Shown here piece by piece: positions 7,026 to 12,973 of a stretch of DNA of 14,711 nt. Position 1 is the stretch's first letter, and every line of letters starts with the position of its first letter. The position numbers and the translations under genes were made by a program. Under the pieces are notes generated by a model. That model ran no database searches. It was not told where the DNA came from and saw only the letters and a program-made list of their open reading frames with translations. This DNA is from an uncultured Collinsella sp. (GTDB taxonomy: Bacteria > Actinomycetota > Coriobacteriia > Coriobacteriales > Coriobacteriaceae), in NCBI GenBank assembly GCA_902490325.1, contig CABUDJ010000053.1, forward strand, positions 1-14,711. The letters are read 5' to 3'.

Positions 7026-7228
7026 AAGAATGCTCCCGTGCGTAGACGCTATTCAACACAATTAGCAAGCCCTATTGTAGTTCAACCACCGGGTGGAACC
7101 GCATCCCACCAACTTGGTGAGCTATTGATGAGTTGATGGTATCTGTTAAATGTCACGTACGATTCACATCTGGTGGGTACCCTGATGGCTGCATGAAACG
7201 AAGCAGATTTACACCGGGAGGACCCCGT
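7026..7228. promoter_or_regulatory. Divergent intergenic region between nadE and the Ser-rich membrane protein gene
   Basis: This 203-bp gap must hold promoters for both directions. For nadE the minus strand shows TACAAT (7079-7074), five of six to the -10 consensus, with no clear -35. For the rightward gene TACGAT at 7158-7163 lies 19 nt after TTGATG (7133-7138), a weak pair. Two short palindromes, CCACCGGGTGG and CACCAACTTGGTG, lie at about 7085-7120 between the two candidate promoters and could be operator sites or small hairpins. No gene is seen. Confidence 0.35.
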
Positions 7229-8191
7229 ATGACAACCAAGTACACCGACGCGCCGCGCACGCGCGTCATGACACCGGCCGCGCTCAACAACGGCGTTCAC
7301 GAAAACCATTCCATCGGACAGACCATGGCCATCGCGCCCAAAAAGGGCCTGTTCGATGACATTTCCATTCCTCAGATCATCGCTGGCGCCGCAGCCGCCG
7401 CCACAAGCGTCGCGCTTGCTTCCAAGATTGGTATCGCTGGTTCAGTAATTGGCGCCGCCGTGAGCTCGGTCATCACCGTTGTGTCCTCGCAGGTCTACCG
7501 CCACTTTATCTCTGCCAGCGCCAAAGCCCTCAAAGGTACGCACGCCGACGTCGACTACCCCGCCGGCGCCTATGAGCCCGTTGAGCTTAATGCCGAGGAG
7601 CACCTGGGCGGCGCCGCGACTACGCAGGAGATGCGCCAGGTTGCGGGGCGTGCGACCACGGCGCGCGTCGCCCCTAACAGCCTGCGCGCCAAGGCCGCGG
7701 CAGAGCGCAGCCAGACGCAAAAGAAGGTCATCGTCTTCTCAATCGCCATCGCCATCGTCGCGGTCATCGCCTGCACCGGCGCCATCCTTATAACCACCGC
7801 CGGTGAGGGTCTGGGCGAGCGTCCCGAGCCAATCCTGTCGTCGCGCACGACCGAGAGCGATGCAAATGGCAACACCCAGTCGCAGGATCAGCAGGCACAG
7901 ACGGACGATACGCAAGACAGTTCTACCTCTGCCAATTCGTCCTCGAACACCCAAAACCAATCGCAGGGCACCGATTCCTCTACGGCCAACAGCAGCACGC
8001 CGTCCGGCACGACCGACTTAAGCCAAACGACTGGCGGTTCGCAGCCGAGCACGGGCGGCCAGACGAGCGACACCACTTCGGGAACGGGCACAGCAGACAG
8101 CAACAACACCAACAGCTCGAACAGCTCGAGCGGAACCGCGTCCGGCACGGCATCTGACAGCTCGAGCCAAGGCACGGCATCGGGCAACTAA
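7229..8191 (+). CDS. Membrane protein with Ser/Thr/Asn-rich extracellular-type tail, unknown function
   Basis: I do not recognise a family for this 320-residue protein. Residues 47-90 are hydrophobic and Ala/Ser/Val-rich with a central SKIGIAG turn, and could form one or two membrane helices. Residues 91-165 are a hydrophilic linker ending in a basic patch (RAKAAAERSQTQKK). Residues 167-190 are a clear transmembrane helix. From about 205 to the end the chain is nearly all Ser, Thr, Asn, Gln, Gly and Asp, typical of exposed, disordered or glycosylated surface tails. The basic patch before the helix predicts the tail is outside. No LPXTG sorting signal or lipobox is present. The start at 7229 has GGGAGGA about six bases upstream; the frame is open for 32 more codons, but those overlap the likely promoter. 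A terminator follows, so it appears to be transcribed alone. Confidence 0.8.
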   Translation: MTTKYTDAPRTRVMTPAALNNGVHENHSIGQTMAIAPKKGLFDDISIPQIIAGAAAAATSVALASKIGIAGSVIGAAVSSVITVVSSQVYRHFISASAKALKGTHADVDYPAGAYEPVELNAEEHLGGAATTQEMRQVAGRATTARVAPNSLRAKAAAERSQTQKKVIVFSIAIAIVAVIACTGAILITTAGEGLGERPEPILSSRTTESDANGNTQSQDQQAQTDDTQDSSTSANSSSNTQNQSQGTDSSTANSSTPSGTTDLSQTTGGSQPSTGGQTSDTTSGTGTADSNNTNSSNSSSGTASGTASDSSSQGTASGN

Positions 8192-8225
8192 GCACATTTG
8201 CCTCTCATAGATAACCGACCTGTAC

Positions 8226-8260
8226 AACGGGCGCGAATCGAAAGCGGTTCGCGCCCGTTT
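8226..8260 (+). terminator. Intrinsic terminator after the Ser-rich membrane protein gene
   Basis: A perfect 12-bp stem pairs AACGGGCGCGAA (8226-8237) with TTCGCGCCCGTT (8248-8259) around a 10-nt loop, followed by a short T-tract. It lies 34 nt past the stop codon. The weak tail makes it somewhat less certain than others here. Confidence 0.75.
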
Positions 8261-8284
8261 GCCTTGGGCGCCGCCATGGCGAAC

Positions 8285-8302
8285 ACCATGCGATGGTAAG
8301 AT
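8285..8302 (+). promoter_or_regulatory. Extended -10 promoter with overlapping palindrome, for the gene at 8331
   Basis: TGG followed by TAAGAT (8294-8302) has the TGN extended -10 form and gives a leader of about 20 nt to the start at 8331. No good -35 is visible, which is acceptable for extended -10 promoters. ACCAT GCG ATGGT (8285-8297) is an inverted repeat overlapping it and may be an operator. Confidence 0.4.
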
Positions 8303-8330
8303 GCTTTGGTGTGTAAAGAGGAGATTTGCC

Positions 8331-9620
8331 ATGAGCAAGACAATAGTTAGGCCCACGCTTTCGCTGGGCAACCACATCTATCTGTATCGCCTGCTACGCG
8401 ATGCAATCGGATGCGGCAAGCAAACGTTTATGACGCAGGTCGAGGAGGCGCTCGCCGCCGGCGACATGACCGCTTATGACCTGGGCTTCGAGTCCACGCG
8501 CGAGCTGCTCGAGGAGCTCAACGACTGCATTAAGCTGACCGTCTTTAAGGGCGGCCGCCTGTATGCCACCGTCATCGCCAACGAGGCCTGGGATACCGCC
8601 CTTGCCAAGGGCGAGGACAAGCCCAAGGCTGCCAAGGGCGCCAAGCAGTCCTACAAAAAGAAGAAACGCGGCGAAAAGGACCTCAAGGCCGTACGCCCCA
8701 AGCACGTTAAGCGTCCCGAGCCCGAAGCCATGGTTGAAGCCGCGCCGGAACCCGAGCCCGAGACAGAGATCGAAGTCGCTATTGAGGTAACGGCAGAAGC
8801 CGAAACCGAAATCGCCGCATCGACCGATCCCGAAGTCATATCCGAGCAGGAAGCCACTGTGGAGCTCAACGAAGCGCCCAAGTCGACAACCGAAGAAGCC
8901 GCTGACCAGCCCGAGACGTCTACGTTCCAAAACAGCGATGTCTTTGGCAACGAGGCCGAGGACGATCAGTCCGACGAGCCCGCAGATCAAGACGCTACCG
9001 AGTCGGCGCCGGAGCCCGAGACGCCGCAGCCCGCCATCTCGCTCACGGTCGTCTATGACCCCGAGAACGCCAATGCCGGCATCACCACCATGGCATCCAC
9101 GCCGGTCGAGACAAAGCCATCTGTCGAGGCAAAGGATGCCCCTCAAGCCAAGACCAAAACCGAGACCGAAGACACGTCCGTCCCCGTGGAGCCGACAGAT
9201 TCCGCAGCTAAGCCGGAAGCGGCGCCTGAGCCTGAGCCTGTCATCGAGTCCGCATCCACACCTGTCTATGACCAGATTCCCGCACCTGTACCGGCTCCGG
9301 TCCCCGCACCCGCAGCACCTGCCATCCCCGAGGACTTCCCCGTCGATTTCGCAACCGAGGTCTTCTGCCCCGGTCCGTTGCTACACCAGCTGTCGACCTA
9401 TCTCCCCTACGGCGCCGATACCCTCGGCATCGTCGGCGAGTACTACTGGATCGCCCGCGAGCGCGGTACCATCGAGGCCGCGCGAAACCGCGCAAGCTTC
9501 CCCCTGCGCTACACGCAGGCCGGCGAGCGCCACGAAGTTACCGTGCGCGTCCGCCGCAACACCACCGGTGGCCTCGGATCCACCTGGACCATCGATAAAG
9601 TCGAAGAACCCGAGCAGTAA
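8331..9620 (+). CDS. Protein with N-terminal OST-HTH/LOTUS-like domain and long acidic-proline linker
   Basis: A 429-residue soluble protein in three parts. Residues ~15-85 resemble the OST-HTH/LOTUS winged-helix RNA-binding domain: LYRLLRDAI, then YDLGFESTRELLEEL, then IKLTVFKGGRLYATV, echoing the family pattern of a GF, a leucine-rich helix and a GGRLY wing. Residues 94-128 are strongly basic (KKKKRGEKDLK). Residues ~129-335 are low-complexity and acidic (Glu, Pro, Ala, Thr), with EPEPE runs and a PAPVPAPVPAP repeat near 318-329. Residues ~336-429 form a folded-looking C-terminal domain (FCPGPLLHQLSTYLPYGADTLG, then beta-rich RHEVTVRVRRNTTGG) I do not recognise. The start at 8331 has AGGAG seven bases upstream; the longer open frame from 8259 crosses the previous terminator. 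The domain call is by eye and uncertain. Confidence 0.78.
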   Translation: MSKTIVRPTLSLGNHIYLYRLLRDAIGCGKQTFMTQVEEALAAGDMTAYDLGFESTRELLEELNDCIKLTVFKGGRLYATVIANEAWDTALAKGEDKPKAAKGAKQSYKKKKRGEKDLKAVRPKHVKRPEPEAMVEAAPEPEPETEIEVAIEVTAEAETEIAASTDPEVISEQEATVELNEAPKSTTEEAADQPETSTFQNSDVFGNEAEDDQSDEPADQDATESAPEPETPQPAISLTVVYDPENANAGITTMASTPVETKPSVEAKDAPQAKTKTETEDTSVPVEPTDSAAKPEAAPEPEPVIESASTPVYDQIPAPVPAPVPAPAAPAIPEDFPVDFATEVFCPGPLLHQLSTYLPYGADTLGIVGEYYWIARERGTIEAARNRASFPLRYTQAGERHEVTVRVRRNTTGGLGSTWTIDKVEEPEQ

Positions 9621-9624
9621 CGAC

Positions 9625-9666
9625 AAACGGCTCAAATCCAAATCAGGATTTGAGCCGTTTTTATTT
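9625..9666 (+). terminator. Intrinsic terminator of the LOTUS-like gene
   Basis: A perfect 15-bp stem (AAACGGCTCAAATCC at 9625-9639 with 9646-9660) around a 6-nt loop leads into TTTTTATTTG. It begins five bases after the stop codon. Confidence 0.95.
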
Positions 9667-9685
9667 GTTGATGTTGCGTAACCAA

Positions 9686-9800
9686 CAGCGAGCGGGCCGC
9701 AAGTGCCCCAGGTTGCCGTGAAAGAGGAGCGACGCGTACTTCGGTACGCGAGCGACGGCTTGAACGGCAAGATGGGGTGCTTGCGACCTGCGCAGCGTCG
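9686..9800 (+). ncRNA. Structured ~115-nt repeat element, copy B
   Basis: It starts CAGCGA and ends GCAGCGTCG, like copy A (1-114, minus). P1 pairs 9692-9696 with 9787-9791 and 9698-9710 with 9773-9785, with G-U pairs at 9694/9789, 9704/9779 and 9705/9778; these favour plus-strand RNA. A GG/GA internal loop (9711-9712 and 9771-9772) is followed by P2 (9713-9719 with 9764-9770). The core holds GAAAGAGGAG and a CGCGTAC hairpin (9733-9739 with 9744-9750) closed by a TTCG tetraloop. Compared with copy A, C-G at 9716/9767 is A-T and C-G at 9730/9752 is G-C, and P1 is wholly different yet paired. The element lies between convergent genes, so it is not a leader of either. No clear promoter is visible. 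Confidence 0.65.
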
Positions 9801-9804
9801 AGCA

Positions 9805-9831
9805 GTTACGCGGTTTGGAAAACCGCGTAAC
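9805..9831. repeat. Perfect 12-bp hairpin beside the structured element
   Basis: GTTACGCGGTTT (9805-9816) pairs perfectly with 9820-9831 around a GGA loop. It lies four bases past the structured element and four before the ettA stop codon. Neither strand has a U-tract after it, so a normal intrinsic terminator is unlikely. The left arm also complements GCGTAAC at 9676-9682, on the other side of the element. Confidence 0.7.
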
Positions 9832-9834
9832 GAT

Positions 9835-11514
9835 CTAGTCGCGCGTCAGCTTACGGTGGATACGATGCGGCTGGGCCGCGTCCTCGCCCAGGCGCTCGAT
9901 GCGGTTGGCCTGATAGGCCTCGAAGTTGCCCTCGAACCAATACCAGTTGCCCGGGTTCTCGTCGGTGCCTTCCCACGCCAGAATGTGCGTGGCGACGCGG
10001 TCCAGGAACATACGGTCATGGCTAATGACCACCGAGCAGCCCGGGAACTCGAGCAGCGCCGCTTCGAGCGAGGACAGCGTCTCGACGTCGAGGTCGTTCG
10101 TAGGCTCGTCGAGGAGCAGCAGGTTGCCGCCCTGCTTGAGCGTGAGCGCCAGGTTCAGACGGTTGCGCTCGCCACCGGAAAGTACGCCAGCGCGCTTCTG
10201 CTGGTCCTGGCCCTTAAAGCCAAAGCTCGCCACATAAGCGCGGCTCGGAACCTCGGTCTCGCCGACCATCATGTGGTCCAGGCCGTCCGAGACGACCTCC
10301 CATAGGTTCTTATCGGGGTCGATGCCGGAACGGTTCTGGTCGACATAGGAGATCTTGACGGTCTCGCCCACCTCAAGCTCGCCCGAAGTCAGCGGCTCCA
10401 GACCCACAATCGTCTTGAACAGCGTGGTCTTACCGACACCGTTGGGGCCGATGACGCCCACGATGCCGTTGCGCGGCAGGGTGAACGAAAGGTCATCGAT
10501 GAGCACGCGGCCATCGAACTCCTTGTGCAGATGATGGGCCTCGAGCACCTTGTTGCCCAAACGCGGGCCCACAGGGATGCGGATGTCGGTCCAGTCGAGC
10601 TTCTGGCTTGCGCGGGCCTCGGCCTCCATCTCCTCGTAGCGAGCCAGACGGGCCTTGTTCTTTGCCTGGCGAGCCTTGGGCGAGCTGCGCACCCACTCGA
10701 GCTCGGCCTCCATGCGCTTGGCGAGCTTGGCGTCACGATTGCCCTGTGCCTCGATACGCGCGGCCTTGGTCTCCAGATACGTGGAGTAGTTGCCCTTGTA
10801 GGGATAAAGGTGACCGCGGTCGACCTCGCAGATCCACTCGGCAACGTTATCCAGGAAGTAGCGATCGTGCGTGACGGCAAGCACCGCGCCCTGGTAGTTG
10901 TGCAGGAAGTGCTCGAGCCACAGGATCGACTCGGCGTCCAGGTGGTTCGTGGGCTCGTCGAGCAGCAGCAGGTCGGGAGCCTCGAGCAGCAGCTTGCACA
11001 GGGCCACGCGACGGCGCTCGCCGCCGGAAAGCACGTTGACCGGCATGTCGGAATCGGGCAGCTGCAGGGCGTCCATGGCCTGGCCGAGCTTGGAATCGAT
11101 ATCCCAGCCATCGGCGGCATCGATCTCGTCCTGGAGCTTGCCCATCTCGGCCATGAGGGCATCCATGTCGCAATCCGGGTCGCACATCTCCTCGCCGATC
11201 TTGTTGAAGCGATCGACCTTGGCGATCATATCGCCAAACGCCATGCGCACGTTCTCGATGACGGTCTTGTCATCGTCGAGCGGCGGCTCCTGCTGCAGGA
11301 TGCCCACGGTGTAGCCGGGGGTGAGCCTGGCATCGCCGTTGGAGACCTCCTCGATGCCGGCCATGATCTTGAGCAGGGTCGACTTGCCCATGCCGTTGGG
11401 ACCCACGACGCCGATCTTGGCACCGGGGTAGAAGCTCAGGGTCACGTCGTCAAGGATCACCTTGTCGCCATGGGCCTTGCGAGCCTGATACATCTGGTAG
11501 ATAAACTCCGCCAT
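9835..11514 (-). CDS. ettA: Energy-dependent translational throttle protein EttA (ABC-F)
   Basis: A 559-residue cytoplasmic ABC-F ATPase with two nucleotide-binding domains and no membrane part. EttA binds the ribosomal E site and gates early elongation according to ATP level. Domain 1 has Walker A GPNGMGKST (38-46), signature LSGGERRR (162-169) and Walker B LLLLDEPTNHLD (182-193). Domain 2 has GPNGVGKTT (356-364), LSGGERNR (445-452) and LLLLDEPTNDLD (465-476). The linker between them (~240-310) contains the basic segment SSPKARQAKNKARLARYEEM, which matches the P-site tRNA interaction motif. Length is close to the E. coli protein (about 555). AAAGGA lies about 12 nt before the start, a slightly long spacing. 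The gene converges on the one ending at 9620 and has an intrinsic terminator of the upstream operon before it. Confidence 0.96.
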   Translation of the reverse strand: MAEFIYQMYQARKAHGDKVILDDVTLSFYPGAKIGVVGPNGMGKSTLLKIMAGIEEVSNGDARLTPGYTVGILQQEPPLDDDKTVIENVRMAFGDMIAKVDRFNKIGEEMCDPDCDMDALMAEMGKLQDEIDAADGWDIDSKLGQAMDALQLPDSDMPVNVLSGGERRRVALCKLLLEAPDLLLLDEPTNHLDAESILWLEHFLHNYQGAVLAVTHDRYFLDNVAEWICEVDRGHLYPYKGNYSTYLETKAARIEAQGNRDAKLAKRMEAELEWVRSSPKARQAKNKARLARYEEMEAEARASQKLDWTDIRIPVGPRLGNKVLEAHHLHKEFDGRVLIDDLSFTLPRNGIVGVIGPNGVGKTTLFKTIVGLEPLTSGELEVGETVKISYVDQNRSGIDPDKNLWEVVSDGLDHMMVGETEVPSRAYVASFGFKGQDQQKRAGVLSGGERNRLNLALTLKQGGNLLLLDEPTNDLDVETLSSLEAALLEFPGCSVVISHDRMFLDRVATHILAWEGTDENPGNWYWFEGNFEAYQANRIERLGEDAAQPHRIHRKLTRD

Positions 11515-11605
11515 ATGTCTGTTCTATCCTTTCTACCTGCTGTTTCCCTATTCTTGATTCGCTTTAGTGGAAACGAAATGAGGGAACCAGCTCTGAAACG
11601 TAACG

Positions 11606-11632
11606 AAAAAGGGGCATGGTTGCCCACACCCC
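11606..11632 (-). terminator. Intrinsic terminator of the sdpR-sdpI operon
   Basis: On the minus strand a 9-bp stem (11632-11624 with 11619-11611) has a GCAA tetraloop and is followed by five U residues (A-tract 11606-11610). The two plus-strand mismatches (11615/11628 and 11616/11627) become G-U pairs in minus-strand RNA. It lies about 67 nt past the sdpI stop codon and about 90 nt before ettA. Another partial hairpin precedes it (about 11641-11660). Confidence 0.85.
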
Positions 11633-11698
11633 CTAATACTACCTGGGAAAAGTCCCCCGGAACATACTATGGACTGCGTACGCTAGTTTTCCGCAACC

Positions 11699-12403
11699 TT
11701 AACGAGCGGCTCGCTGCGATTTGCGCCACAACAGATACGAGTAGACGTAGACGGCTCCAACCGAACCAAACGCCAGAACCGCAATCACCGCGGCGACGAC
11801 TTCACTCGAAAGCACGCTGCCTGCCACGCCCATCACAATCAGGCCAATACCCAGCACCATAACGCAGGCGCCGCCAAAACGCTGCGTACGGCGCCAGTTC
11901 TCGGGATCGGCAAGCGCCCAGGGTGTCTTGATACCGAGCGTATAGTTCTGCTTCACACGCGGCAAGTAGTTGCCTACGCCGATGAACAGCAAACCGACAA
12001 CACCGGAAATCAGCACGTTAACCGAACCGACCGCCGGCACCACGCCCCAGACCGTAAGCTCTCCCAGCCAGCTTATGGCGCACATGAACAAGGTGAAGGC
12101 GATTACGAAGCCCTGGTAGAACTTGCCCGAGGTTCGATATGCCTCACCTTTGGGGTCGATGCGCGGCACCACGCAGAACATTGCGAGAAGCGCCAGAGGC
12201 AGCACGCCGAGCGCGGAGGCCATCCAGCTAGGACCCCAACCGTCGACGGCGCCGTTCGCGCCCCAGTGCGTGGGAATCTGCGCAGGCAAGCTCGGCATCA
12301 CCATGAGGTGCGCTACGACATTGGCGACGCACAGAGCGACCAGCGCAATCCACACGCGCGACGATACCCCCGTGGGGTGAATGCCCTTGTTTTCGTTATT
12401 CAT
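11699..12403 (-). CDS. sdpI: SdpI-family membrane protein (DUF1648 plus SdpI domains)
   Basis: A 234-residue integral membrane protein of the SdpI family. In Bacillus subtilis SdpI gives immunity to the killing peptide SdpC and sequesters the repressor SdpR at the membrane. Six hydrophobic segments are visible, at about 17-40, 60-80, 95-112, 127-146, 177-196 and 200-225. The DUF1648 motif PAQIPTHWGANGAVDGWG (40-57) follows helix 1. The SdpI signature GNYLPRVKQNYTLGIKTPWAL (144-164) with WRRTQRFGG (170-178) follows helix 4. The start at 12403 overlaps the end of the upstream sdpR-like gene by 8 nt (ATGAATAA), with GGAAGG eight bases upstream, so the two are translationally coupled. The longer open frame to 12445 lies inside sdpR. 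No SdpC toxin gene is in the window. The symbol reflects family and operon form, not proven function. Confidence 0.88.
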   Translation of the reverse strand: MNNENKGIHPTGVSSRVWIALVALCVANVVAHLMVMPSLPAQIPTHWGANGAVDGWGPSWMASALGVLPLALLAMFCVVPRIDPKGEAYRTSGKFYQGFVIAFTLFMCAISWLGELTVWGVVPAVGSVNVLISGVVGLLFIGVGNYLPRVKQNYTLGIKTPWALADPENWRRTQRFGGACVMVLGIGLIVMGVAGSVLSSEVVAAVIAVLAFGSVGAVYVYSYLLWRKSQRAAR

Positions 12404-12674
12404 CCTTATCACCTTCCGTGTTTGTAAAACCCATAAACCAGCCAATCAAATCCTGCATGACGGTGGTGTTTAAGCTGTATACGATGTTTTGGCCATGGCG
12501 CTCGTCGGTCACCAACCCGGCGTTTTTGAGCGTCGCCAAGTGATGGCTCAGCGACGGCTTACTGATATCGAAATGCTCGGCAAGCTCCCCCGCCGTGCAA
12601 TTGCCCTCGCGCAGCAACTCCAAAATGCGCCGTCGCGTTGGATCGGCAAGCGCCTTAAAACCCTCTCCCGGCAT
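12396..12674 (-). CDS. sdpR: SdpR-like ArsR-family autorepressor
   Basis: A 92-residue winged-helix repressor of the ArsR/SmtB fold. The sequence FKALADPTRRRILELL (6-21) is the family's helix 1-2 region, and TAGELAEHFDISKPSLSHHLATLKNAGLV (27-55) is the helix-turn-helix. VYSLNTTVMQDLIGWFMGF (65-83) closely follows the SdpR C-terminus. There is no CxC metal-binding pair in the recognition helix; the single Cys26 alone would not bind metal. The start at 12674 directly follows AGGAGGT, with a short four-base gap after AGGAGG, and gives an N-terminus of SdpR length. ATGs at 12689 and 12692 lie before that site and are less likely. It is the first gene of a two-gene operon with sdpI and has a strong promoter with an inverted repeat over the -35, as expected for autorepression. 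Confidence 0.92.
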   Translation of the reverse strand: MPGEGFKALADPTRRRILELLREGNCTAGELAEHFDISKPSLSHHLATLKNAGLVTDERHGQNIVYSLNTTVMQDLIGWFMGFTNTEGDKDE

Positions 12675-12708
12675 AAGACCTCCTCTCATCATCTCTCATG
12701 ACGCGCAC

Positions 12709-12746
12709 ACTATACTCGATATTTAGATGTTTGTCTAACTATCTAA
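12709..12746 (-). promoter_or_regulatory. sdpR-sdpI promoter with overlapping operator
   Basis: Minus strand: -35 TAGACA (12737-12732; five of six), 17-nt spacer, -10 TATAGT (12714-12709; five of six). TTAGA (12723-12727) and TCTAA (12734-12738) make an inverted repeat with a 6-nt gap covering the -35 and spacer. A further ATCTAA at 12741-12746 pairs in pattern with TTAGAT at 12723-12728. These AT-rich half-sites, in a GC-rich genome, are a good candidate for the SdpR autorepressor site. Confidence 0.75.
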
Positions 12747-12756
12747 TCTTGTATTC

Positions 12757-12792
12757 AAAAAAATAGCCGCCTCCGCGTAATGCGAAGACGGC
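12757..12792 (-). terminator. Intrinsic terminator with no gene in front of it
   Basis: On the minus strand 12792-12782 pairs with 12776-12766 over 11 positions, and the two plus-strand C-A mismatches (12770/12788 and 12773/12785) become G-U pairs. The loop is 5 nt and a run of seven U (A-tract 12757-12763) follows after UA. Strand choice is therefore clear. No minus-strand coding gene lies between here and the divergent gene at 12974. Confidence 0.9.
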
Positions 12793-12887
12793 CACTTCTC
12801 ACGCTACAAACGTGTTTTGGAGTTGGCCAACCCGCTGCAACGGGTGCCATCTGCTTCAATCTTATGCGAACCCCGATCCCATTTCAA
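12757..12887 (-). ncRNA. Candidate small RNA or attenuated leader upstream of sdpR
   Basis: Minus strand: TTGAAA (12887-12882), a 17-nt spacer and TAAGAT (12864-12859) form a plausible promoter. Transcription from about 12852 would reach the terminator at 12757-12792, giving an RNA of roughly 95 nt. Within it ACCCG/CGGGT (about 12828-12843) and CACG/CGTG (12802-12818) can form small hairpins, and GTTGGCCAAC lies between them. There is no ORF of note. Alternatively this is a leader of the sdpR operon or a remnant of a lost gene. Confidence 0.4.
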
Positions 12888-12923
12888 TAAGCCCAAGGGC
12901 TCAAATGGAATCGCGATAACACC

Positions 12924-12929
12924 TATAAT
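12924..12929 (+). promoter_or_regulatory. Consensus -10 box of the tcdA-tatD unit
   Basis: A perfect TATAAT lies 45 nt before the tcdA start, giving a leader of about 38 nt. The -35 at 17-nt spacing (TCAAAT, 12901-12906) is weak. Confidence 0.55.
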
Positions 12930-12973
12930 GGCGATAGCTAAAACACGATTCGCTTCCCCATCGGAGGATGTCT

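Noticed and set aside
7133..7228. Upstream extension of the Ser-rich membrane protein to 7133
   Set aside because: It overlaps the likely promoter region, encodes an uncharacteristic peptide, and the GGGAGGA site belongs to the ATG at 7229.
7860..8188. CRISPR-like or tandem repeat array in the Ser-rich tail region
   Set aside because: The repetition is amino-acid bias (Ser, Thr, Asn codons) without constant repeat units or spacing.
8259..8330. Upstream extension of the LOTUS-like gene to 8259
   Set aside because: It starts inside the U-tract side of the preceding terminator and has no ribosome site; AGGAG before 8331 decides the start.
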